Positions 44,967-54,600 of a stretch of 64,000 bases of DNA are shown here, piece after piece. Under the pieces are notes generated by a model. That model was given only the letters and a program-made list of their open reading frames with translations, made no database searches and had not been told where the DNA came from. Both the position numbers and the translations under genes were made by a program. Numbering within the stretch: the stretch's first letter is position 1; the number at the start of each line of letters is the position of its first letter. The DNA is from Allodiplogaster sudhausi (lineage: Eukaryota > Nematoda > Chromadorea > Rhabditida > Diplogasteridae). The stretch covers positions 394,501 through 458,500 of the forward strand of contig CALZFC010000136.1 in the NCBI GenBank assembly GCA_945643635.1, in the 5' to 3' direction.

Positions 44967-47900
44967 TTAGGCGGAGGCAGGGGAGCAGGCGAGATCCGAT
45001 AGGCGGAGAGAGTTGTGGGCAGTGAGAGAGGACAGCATTGTAGAGTCCACCGGCTCCAGACAAGAGGGGCAGGAGAAGTTGCGGAGCAGCCAGTCATCCA
45101 CGCAAGGCGCATGGAAGAGGTGCATACAAGGCAGGAAACGCACTCGCTCACCCACCTGCAATGAAAGGAAGTACAAGGCAAGGAAGCCACTGAGGAAGGT
45201 TAACCTGCAACTCGAGCATGCAAATGGCACACTCCACATCCTCTTCTGTGCTCATTTCCTTAGAGAAGAGAACAGGAGGCATCTGAGCCAACAGAGACCG
45301 GACCCTCTGTAGAGCTTCTTGACTGGGTGTCATCTCGGAAGCTGCATTCAGAAACCGCCGCTGCCCACTTGCTTCGTCCCGTTCGCTGTGAGTCGCCAAG
45401 TTGTTCACATACGAACTCTGAAATGCATCTCCTTGTCAAGAAATTTAAGAATTGGGTGCTATACTAGTTGGGGGGGGGCAAAATAAATTTTTTTTTCTAA
45501 TTCACTCCAAATTGTGCACAGGGGGGTAATAGGCCATGGGGAACACGAATATAATGTTCATTTTGTATTACTTTGTCATTTAACTAAGTTTCAATACTTT
45601 TACTTGACATATGTTTTGGCCGATTTCAGGTAAAACACAGCGCTGAATCTGTCCCCTTTAGCTCAACTCAAAACCCCACCAGTGCACCATGCACTGGTCA
45701 TACACCAAGATGGCAGATTGCCAACCTTGGTAGTTCCTGGCAATTTGCCAAGAACAGGCCCAGCTCGAACTGAGCAAGCGGTTTGGAGACAAATCAGAGA
45801 ACGGTTCGCCCATTCACCAGAAAATCGCCCGTTCACCGGGGAACAGTTCACCACAATGTGCCGAAGGATTTTAGACCTTCGGCACCATTTGCATTCAAAA
45901 ATCATTAATACACATCAAAAATATGGTTTAAATTTGAAACATTATTAGAAATTACTGCGAGAGAGAGCTGGCTTCTCGCCAATGCAGATATTATTAAACA
46001 TTTTATTACATGAAGAAAAAATTAAAATAAACAACGAAAAGAAATGCCCTTGATCTTCTTGACAACAGTACTTCCTTAGATCCTCGAAAGTAGTGGAAGA
46101 AGGGGCAGAGAGCGTGAAGTGATAAACGTGATCGAAAGTGATAAACGCGCATTCCGCCTCGACATGAGAGTACTCCGCGAGATGCCGACGGGTCCGAGAC
46201 TTCTCCGCTTTCAACACAACCATCTCTGCTCTCTCTTCTTTCTACTTCTTCTCTTACCTGTAACTCTGCGCAATACAGTAGACATCTCCCAGAGAGGCGA
46301 GAAGAGTCTCGAGGTACAACTGAGAGGACTGCGTCAGGAACGCCGGCTCGCCAAAGTAGTCGAGGCCGAACAGGGTTGAGAGCCTCCTTCCACCTGGAAT
46401 TGGGATGCTTGGGGAATGAAAAGGATACAGTGGATGCACAAATCAGAGCCATCCATATTTGGGAAAACAAAAGCAGAAATGCTAAGAAAGAAATGGTAAG
46501 GGGACAGAGAAGAAAAGTCTAACTTTGACTGGACAAGAGAGAAAGAAAGAGAGAGAGAGAGAGACAGAGAGACTTGAAGAGAAGAGAGAAGAAAGATTAC
46601 CTGTGTCTGTACAAGAGTGGGAGGGGTGACTTCGGTATAGCAGGCAGAGTAGAAGTGATCTCGCATTGCGCGAGTGGCGGCAGAGCGAAGTCGCATGAGA
46701 CGGGAGGCGTTCTCTCCACGCAGCACGAGGTGGCTGAACAGTCAGCACAGTAAACAGGCATTCCACCATTACAATACATTCCTAGTTCATCCATTCCAAG
46801 AAGGAATACCATTATTACAGAACCGAAGCCACAGCTAACCAACCGGTTCTCGAGCATAGTATCGACTCCAGCCTCTTCGTTGAGGACGTGGTCAATACCA
46901 CCGGGAGGGGCGAGAGAGATCAGTCGCCAGAAGGCGACCATGAGTTCGTGGCCATCCGGTGCAGTCTTTCCATCCGGCAGCTAGAACGGCAAACCAATAG
47001 CATGCCACATATACAAGATGGCAACATGCTACTCAAAGCCAGCAGAAACTACTCTCTAACCTCCTTGATTGTTCCATAGATCTCAACGGAACTCTCAGTC
47101 ATCAGAGTCACTGCTTCGTAAGTTTGGCACAGAAATCAATATAAGTATATAAATTAAAATTAGCTCTTCTGGTTGCTTGAATATAAAGATAAAATGCAGT
47201 AATCATGCTGACCAGTTTGTCGGTGAGAATACATTGGATGAAGCCGCTTCCATCTCGCACCACCAAAAAGGCCATCGCCTTGCCTGAACAAGACAGCGAA
47301 TGAGGAAGAAGCAGGCGGAGATGAATGAAAAAATAAACTAGCCTTGTCTTCGGAGGCGATGCACCCAGCCAAGGATTCGGATTCGGACCCGGACATCGCG
47401 GTGCCTGACTCCTTCGCGGATTTTGATAAGCTTGGCTTCGGGCAGCGAAGGATCGAGCTCGAGCTTGATCTAATAAGAGAGGAAATACAGAGAGAAGGTG
47501 TGGGGGAGAGGAGACATTCTTCCGTTCTAAAAAAAAACCTATGACAAACCTTGAAGAAGTGCCAGTAGTCCAGAGAACGGCGTACATCCTCTAACTTAAA
47601 CATCTTCGTGATGACAGTCAAAGATAACCTAAAATGGGTTCACTTCTCTCATACCTTAATAGCTCGTTCCGGCTGTCCCGCTCTCGACTACTCGCCTGAA
47701 TCGACGCTTCTTTCAAATCATCTTCTCAACACATTCAAGAAGCACGGGAACCACCTAAATGCACGTGTTTGAGATACAAATCAACTACGTAATGCAAAAG
47801 AATAAAAGATACAAAACTATCAAAGTAGAACATCAGTAATGAAGTTAGCAAAGAGAGCACCAGACCAGTCAGAGTTGTCACCAGCATCTTCACATCGCCT

Positions 47901-49332
47901 GGCTTTGGCGAACGCAGTCTGAAATCAATTCAATATAGATGTTTGTACCCCCAGAAATTAGTCATTCTAACATAAAACAGAAAGCTGAAAGTATAACACT
48001 AATAGCGGAAACCCACGGTTAGGTAAGAAAGAAACATTGAAATAAGGAATAAACAAGGACAAACTGAGTGAGAATGTTGGAGACAATGTCATTGTAAAGA
48101 GAAGGAGAAGCGACAGCAGCGAGATGGCAGAGGGCGGCAGAGGCTCGTTTCTTCACTGGAGGACTCTCAGTCGACAGATGAAGAAGAAGAACGGACTCAG
48201 TCTGCAGAGGGGAGAATAGGCCAAGCTAGAGAAGGACAATTGTTACCGCTTCATGGAAAGACGCCAGCGTTGAACCGTTTCGCAAAAGAATCTCTCCAAT
48301 GATGTCGAACACTTCCAACTTCCCAGCCACATCCAAAGTAGTTACCTCGAAGGAAAAGATTGATCTTGATACTTAAATGGCAACACATTCTAAAGAGATG
48401 AACGAACTGAGTATGGAATGGAGCTTGGGCAACAATCGGTTGGCCACTTTGATGCCGTTGTCTTGTGCGACGGGAGTCATACAAAGATTTTTTTAATAAA
48501 AGCAACAACAAGGAGAAAGGAAAACCTCAAAGAGCGCGCGACATATTCGTCGCTCAGTTGATGTTGGCGGTTTCAGCAATGTCTTCCGCGAACGTCCCTG
48601 CATAATACCAAGGAATAAGCATCAATAATGAACAATAGACACAGTTATGCGGCAAAATAACAACTTTATATGCGAGCAAATGCAACATAAACTGCTTCTG
48701 AAACTTCGAATTTACTCCTGGAAACATTTTAATATTCGAAAAATTATGTGTCCCATGCAGAAATTTTTCAGTACGACATATGAAAATGCACTAACACTTT
48801 CTTTTTCATGCACCAATTGGTTAAAGTCAAACGGACACTTCTCTTAGCAAGCAAATCGCTGTGGTAAAATGCTACTCGAAGGGGTTTTCAGACCTGTTAA
48901 ACTCGAATATTACGTTCTTTTCGACTCATCTCTATTCGATAGTGCTTAATTGACACTATATTAGTGTTTGGCAGCTCTGACAACTCTATAGTGCAGGAGT
49001 TTAGATGAAAAGTAGGACAAAAATGTGAAGTACTGTAACTTTGTTAAATGAAATTTTTTTTCAAATTGAACATTATATTCGTGTTCCCCACGGTCTAGAA
49101 CCCTATATTCGTGTTCCCCATGGCCTAAAACCCCCCTGGGCACGATTTATGGTAGATTGAAAAATGAAAATATTTTGCCCCCCCCCCCAACTAGGATAGC
49201 ACCAAGAATTGATTAACCACGTACATTGTGAGGGAACGCAAGCGGGTTGACATAGCTTGCAGCACTCTGAGAAGCGGAGTCAGATTCAGCCGATGAGTGG
49301 GATCCAAACACGGACGGCAGGCAGTTTCCCAT
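44967..49332 (-). CDS. RNF11: RING-H2 E3 ubiquitin ligase RNF11, with a transposon in intron 1
   Basis: Small membrane-anchored E3 adaptor. Exon 1 (49225-49332) opens [14 protein letters not shown] is the N-myristoylation/palmitoylation start of RNF11. Exon 2 (about 45205-45417) gives [20 protein letters not shown] and [12 protein letters not shown]. Exon 3 (44967-about 45155) gives [37 protein letters not shown] and a short tail. The RING reads C-x2-C ... C-x-H-x2-H-x2-C ... C-x2-C, closely matching RNF11 at PCMH and SCPSCMEPVD. The usual PPxY motif near the N-terminus is not seen. Predicted length is about 169 residues. Intron 1 is 3,807 nt (45418-49224) because it contains the 3,749-bp capture element. 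Removing the element and one target duplication leaves 50 nt, the normal intron size here. Phases of exons 1 and 2 join cleanly. Confidence 0.92.
46070..47469 (-). pseudogene. NARS1: Captured, 3'-truncated asparaginyl-tRNA synthetase fragment
   Basis: Minus-strand exons match cytosolic AsnRS in order. They give [12 protein letters not shown] and [20 protein letters not shown] (OB-fold), [90 protein letters not shown] and [18 protein letters not shown]. It then stops: the remaining third of the protein, including class II motif 3, is absent before the element ends. At 46370-46382 the VEGG and [10 protein letters not shown] parts lie in different frames. Introns are retained, so capture was from genomic DNA. 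It cannot encode a working synthetase. Confidence 0.88.
47550..48480 (-). pseudogene. CAND1: Captured CAND1 N-terminal HEAT-repeat fragment
   Basis: Minus-strand pieces resemble the N-terminal HEAT repeats of cullin-associated CAND1. They read [14 protein letters not shown] (about 48420-48470), [20 protein letters not shown] then FHEA (about 48248-48335), [20 protein letters not shown] (about 48105-48195), [10 protein letters not shown] and [11 protein letters not shown] (about 47690-47755), and [16 protein letters not shown] (about 47575-47630). The expected DDELREYCIQAF region is in a different frame from the preceding helix (47714-47733), so it is broken. Only about the first third of CAND1 is present. 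The last piece abuts the AsnRS fragment through an 80-nt intron-like spacer, as if spliced together. Confidence 0.75.
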
Positions 49333-50268
49333 CCCAGAGCAGACTACGATCTCATCAGACTTCTCTCGACACTGCACGTAATACTAGAAGGTATAAGCTA
49401 ATCAAAGAATTAAATAACTATCACCGATCATTTCTATCGGAGGAAACGCCAGTTATCCCAATCAGCTATGCTTCGCGTTTAAGCGGACTTACAAAACGTT
49501 AAACAGACAGCCAGCGGCATTAGCCTCGACGAAACAATCTATGACATCCATTGTTTACAGAGTACTAAAGCTATCTTTGAATTCACACAGACAGGATCGA
49601 ACTTCCATTACTTAAATATTCCTTAAAAACTAACTCAGTTCATCAGCTGTTTCGGCACTAAACCTATGAAGAGCCGACAGAAGAGATACTGTATGAAAGA
49701 GGAAGAACTGCACCAAAAATGAACTAGATATTACAGTATTATCCGCACACTATAAAAAAAATTTAAAGCGTTAAGAGATTTTAGCAGTTGCACAGTCCAA
49801 GGGTGCTGTTACAGTTACGAGGGGCCACTATTGTTTTCGTGCTCCAAGGGGTTTTAGGGCGTGGAGCACGAATATAAAACCCCTTCGAGCATGTTCTAAA
49901 AGAAAAAAAATAGTTGCCCCTGCCAACTGTAATAGCAACCGTTCCAATAGCAGGTTGAGCACGTTTACAGCAGACCCATATCGTCGAGCAACTTCGTGCT
50001 AGTATCATTTCAACGAGAGGTCTGTTCAAACCAACATAATGTTGGCTGTTCAACAGACCGGGCGGGAAACCGTACAGTAATATTATTCGAACAATAGTGG
50101 TAAATTTTCAAACGACATATCCCCTCGCCGAAAGTGTCTCGTGTGCGAAAGTGGAACATTCGGCAGTCCCTTTATTAAGAAAGGACTATGCTCGAAACGA
50201 TGAAGGAGAACAGAGCATAACACATTTATTTTCTTCAATTAACCACATCTAGGAAAGACATCCAACTC
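49333..50268. other. RNF11 upstream / REXO4 downstream region
   Basis: Contains the small element copy at 49802-49940 and a short hairpin-rich stretch. No exon is supported. Confidence 0.5.
49802..49940. mobile_element. Small MITE related to the capture element
   Basis: The ends GGTGCTGTTACAGTT and AACTGTAATAGCAACC are inverted repeats. The interior has GGGGTTTTAGG and GAGCACGAATATA, echoing the AGGCCATGGGGAACACGAA block of the 3.7-kb element. Flanks CAGTCCAA and GTTCCAAT are similar but not an exact duplication. It is about 139 bp with no coding capacity. Confidence 0.7.
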
Positions 50269-51373
50269 CTATGACCTGAACCTCTTGATCTCATCTTCCC
50301 ATTTCTTGCGAACACTTAAATAAATGCGAAGAGCAACGCGAGCATCGACGATTGAATTGTGCTCTCCTTCCTGGATGTCTATTCCCAGAAAGTGCTTTGC
50401 CATCATCTTCAAGGAAGGATTGTTCGTTCTGACAGGCAGCTGCGACCTGAGGAAAGTACATTTCGCAGTGTCTCGAGTCAGTTTCCGAGCATGAGTCAGA
50501 CCAAGGACCTATAATCTCAGGATTTTCGTTATGGCTAATACCACCTTAATATCAACTATATTAGCACTTCGGTAGAGGTAATCAAAGCAAAGAGGAATAC
50601 CCGGAAGTCGTTATGCAAGGCGTGTCCAACAACGATACGTTCTCTCAGAAGATTGTTCACCTCGAGTTGAACTGCTTCAAATCGTTCAGCTACAAAAGAG
50701 AAAGAGGACTTCTTTGCTTCTAAACAACATCCAACCAACTCTAGCAGAAAGTACAAACCATCAACGAGGTTTGCAGGGCGAATGCCGCTGACATGAGTAC
50801 GAAAATCGGTTACCCGCTCCTTCGGTCGAACGTATTTATCGTAAACAACCATTCCCTCGCCGTTTACAATCGAAACTCTAGCCAAAGCGTCGTCTTTGCC
50901 TTCCATTCCTACTCCAACGTATTCGCAGTCGAGAGCAACCACATGAGTAAGTTGTCCTCTTCAAATAGGAAACATTTGTCACATAACTATTTTCCATCAA
51001 ACAGAACAGTATAGTTACTCAAGTAATTAAAATGAAACAGGTATTCATTCTGTATAATGGACCAACGTTTCATCTACGCTTCCAGTGATTGGAATCTCCT
51101 CTGCAAACTTCTTCTTCCATTTCGATTCTTGATTGTGGAGAGTCGTCCTCTTTCGAACTGACCTCAGCCCTTTTGAAGAAGTAGAAGGAGAATCATTTTC
51201 CTTCAGTTTCTAAAAACTTATTAGAACAAAGTAGTGTTATTAAAGATATATAATGAAAGTAGGACGGCGGTACTTCTATCGTACTGCCACCAAAGCAGAA
51301 AACTTACCATCTTGAGCACTTTCCAATTCGGCGCAACTTCACCAACAACTTTCTTCTTATTCCTGGGTGCCAT
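50269..51373 (-). CDS. REXO4: RNA exonuclease 4 (REXO4/ISG20-like, DEDDh 3'-5' exonuclease)
   Basis: Nucleolar DEDDh-type exonuclease. The ATG at 51373 opens MAPRNKKKVVGEVAPNWKVL, and a basic second exon follows (about 51085-51210, RKRTTLHNQESKWKKKF). The catalytic exon gives VVALDCEYVGVGMEGKDD (motif I DxE), RVSIVNGEGMVVYDKYV, RTHVSGIRPANLVDG and RIVVGHALHNDF (motif II HND). The last exon gives DTAKCTFLRSQLP and EGEHNSIVDARVALRIYL (motif III with the catalytic His and Asp), ending RFRS-stop at 50269. All four acidic residues and the His are present. Length is short for the family, about 270 residues. It is divergent from SMC6, with 282 bp between the start codons. Confidence 0.93.
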
Positions 51374-51655
51374 GACGAGTGTCACAGACTCAAACCTCCC
51401 CGAGTTCTTCTGTTCTGCAACACAAACTCCAAATACAAACTTTTTCATAGTTCGGAAATTACGGTCACCTTAAATAACGGCCGTATATTCATTTTCTCAT
51501 GCGCGCGAAAATCACGTTCAAAAATGTCATATTGCACCAAGCTTTCTTCTGTTTTCATCATTATGTTGTCCATTATTTCGCGTTCACCTTTCAACATCCC
51601 AAGCAACTTTTTAAGGTTTCGTAAAACTGTCTTTGTACTACGCAGAATTCTACCG

Positions 51656-54600
51656 ATGAGCAACAAAGAGAATATCGAAGTAAAGAAAAAGGGAGGTCAA
51701 GCGAATTATGACTGGCGCAAGAAGGCAGTTGGGAATACGAGCAAGCGGCCTTCTCACAGTGACGAAGAGGAGGAGGAGAAGCCACTTGCGAAGAAGCAAC
51801 GCTACACCAAAGACAAGCATCTGGGTTCGTCGTCTTTCCTATTTCTGTTGCAGCAAAGCGTAACAAGGGTTGGGAAAAGGTAGTTATCTTTATGTCGCTA
51901 GGCTTCCAGTATTTCGTCCTCGATTCTGACTCAGAATTACATTGTTTCAGTTGGTGGTCGGATTGCCTCGATTGAACTGGAAAACTTCATGTGCCATGAG
52001 AAGCTCCGCGTTGATTTCGATCTGGAAAGTAACAACTGCTTCTACATCGGTGGCCCTAACGGAAGTTCGTTGGCTTTCCATATAAGAACCAAAAAAACAA
52101 CAGGGCCCGGTTAAACTCAAGAATTTCGTGTAATCACTACATTTAACTTTCTGATCGAAGCAAAATAGGTACTCTAAATGGAATTGAGGTACTTTTTTAA
52201 TCTCCATTGGAAACCGATTAAGGTGGAAAAAGTGCTCTTTTCGCTGCGATGAACATTGGTCTCGGAGGACGTGGAAACCACAATGATCGCGGAAAGTCGG
52301 TGAAGGACTACATCAAGAGTGGCAAGAAGTATGTGTGGATTACTGTTATGTTTAACTGGTCTGGACTACGTCAAATGTGGCAAGAAGTAGGTGTGGATTG
52401 CTGTTATATTTAACTGATCTTACACTTAAGATCCGCGAAGATCAGAATCACCTTGACAAATCGGGGACAAGGGGCAAGCACAAATCTCGGTGAGCTGGTC
52501 GTTGTGGAGCGCTCCATCAGCGACAATGGCTCGTCTGCCTATAGGATTAAATCGATTACGAAAGCGGGCGTGAGAGGGAAGCGGGAAGGTTTCATTTTCA
52601 TATGTTGGCATTCTCTTAGCTTTAATGACTTTATCGAGATCAGTTTCAAAGTACTTTTCTCTTTTAAGAGAAATTAGTGTCGACTAAGAAATGTGATCTG
52701 GACAAACTGCTTGATCGTTATTGTATTCAACTCTGCAACCCTATTTTTTGGATGTCTCAAGATCGGTCCAGACATTTTCTTCAGCAAATGAAACCCGACA
52801 GCCTTTACAAGGTTTCCTTTTAATGACCATTTACTCTTCTCCTTTCTCATCTCTCTTCTTTTCTTTTCCTTTCCTTTCCTTTCCTTTCCTTTCATTTCTT
52901 TTCTTTTCCTTTCCTTTCCTTTCCTTTCCTTTTCCTATACCTATTTCTTTTTCTCTTCTCTTCTCTCCTCTTCTCTTCTCTTCTCTTTTCTTCTCTTCTC
53001 TTCTCTTCTCTTCTCTTCTCTTCTCTTCTCTTCTCTTCTCTTCTCTTCTCTTCTCTTCTCTTCTCTTCTTTCCTTTTCCTTTTCCTTTTCCTTTTCCTTT
53101 TCCCTTTCCCTTTCCCTTTCCTTTTCCTTTTCCTTTTCCTTTTCCTTTTCCTTTTCCTTTTCCTTTTCCTTTTCCTTTTCTCTTCTCTTCTCTTCTTTCC
53201 TTTTCCCTTTCCCTTTCCCTTTCCCTTTCCCTTTCCCTTTCCCTTTCCCTTTCCTTTTCCTTTTCCTTTTCCTTTTCCTTTTCCTTTTCCTTTTCTCTTC
53301 TCTTCTCTTCTCTTCTCTTCTCTTCTTTCCTTTTCCCTTTCCCTTTCCCTTTCCCTTTCCCTTTCCCTTTTCCTTTTCCTTTTCCTTTTCCTTTTCCTTT
53401 TCCTTTTCCTTTTCTCTTCTCTTCTTTCCTTTTCCCTTTCCCTTTCCCTTTCCCTTTCCCTTTCCCTTTCCCTTTCCCTTTCCTTTTCCTTTTCCTTTTC
53501 CTTTTCTCTTCTCTTCTCTTCTCTTCTCTTCTCTTCTCTTCTCTTCTCTTCTCTTCTCTTCTCTTCTCTTCCTCGTTCTATTTCTCTTCTTTCCCTATTC
53601 TTTTTTCTCCTTTATTAAATGCTGCAAGTCGATTTCCTTTATAGGCCGCCTATAAGGGTTGATTTGTCCGTTCAGATATTCATATATGCTACCGAGCTGG
53701 ACCACACGCGGGATTGCTATGTCAAGGCTGTTAATGTCCTCTCCGATATTTCACGAATACTCATTCTTTTCAAGAAGCAATCAGAAGAGAAGAAGAGGTT
53801 TGTCCCATTTGTGACTCGGTGGCGGTTGCACGTAGAAATTGTCCGCTGCAGGGAATGCGAGAAGGCGCTGGAGCAGCTGAAGCAGCGGGGGGAAATCAAC
53901 AAGATGAAGAAAGAACTGCGTGATCTTGGCTGGTTTCTTATCTGGGCTCCGCTTCGGGATGCCCGTGATGTTTGTCCTTTCTCCTTCTTTATTCCTTGAT
54001 AACCATAAATGGCTGGGTTTGTACTTATCAGTTGATTGAAATGCTTTCTTTCAGGAGCAGAAAGATCTCCGGGAGTTTCGCTCTGCCGCAGTGGCGAGGC
54101 GGGAGGAGTTGAAGAAGATGCTTCTTACAAATCGGGAGGAAAGGAACCAGAAACTGGAGATGGCGGATCAAGTCAAAGATGAAATGGCTCAATTTTCCGA
54201 AGAGATGGATAATAAGACATCTTTCCGGTCGGAAAAGGTTAATGAAATTTTTTTTTTACTTTTCATAAAATTCTAATATTCATTACATTTACGCTTCTCC
54301 TGAAAATTCATTATTTCAATTTTGCTTTCAGAAAGCAGCTCACCAGGAGGCCATATCTGAGGAGAAAGATATCAAGACTCAGATTATGGAGAAAGAGGAA
54401 AGGATGCAGAACATGAAGAATGCATTGAGAAATATTGAGACGAGCATCTGCCAAAAGGAGAAGGAGATCACGGCCACTCAGGCAGTCAACGAGAGAAGGA
54501 GACTGGCCGGCCAGATTGATGGCGTCTGCGATGAGGTTTTCTCTTCAGTTTTATCCAACTCTTCTTCTCTCTGATCAGTTGTGAAAATTGCTGTTTTGTG

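Larger units (their letters stand above)
45455..49203. mobile_element. 3,749-bp TIR element carrying CAND1 and NARS gene fragments
   Basis: The left end is GGTGCTATACTAGTTGGGGG (45455 on) and the right end, reverse complemented, is GGTGCTATCCTAGTTGGGGG (from 49203). The direct repeat AAGAATTG flanks it at 45447-45454 and 49204-49211. The arms share about 150-190 bp, including GCCATGGGGAACACGAATAT; the right arm has that block twice. No transposase is seen. Inside, on the minus strand, lie degraded exon series of CAND1 (about 47550-48480) and asparaginyl-tRNA synthetase (about 46070-47469). An unassigned open stretch (about 45663-45946, plus strand) lies near the left arm. The 8-bp duplication fits hAT, P or Merlin-like superfamilies; the class is unresolved. 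Confidence 0.93.

Noticed and set aside
46070..47469. Functional asparaginyl-tRNA synthetase gene nested in RNF11
   Set aside because: The last third of the enzyme is absent, the frame is broken at 46370-46382, and the locus lies wholly within a transposon bounded by a target duplication.
52855..53572. CCCTTT/TTTTCC blocks as interstitial telomeric repeats
   Set aside because: The blocks vary among several unrelated pentamers and hexamers, lie in an intron, and do not match TTAGGC or TTAGGG.
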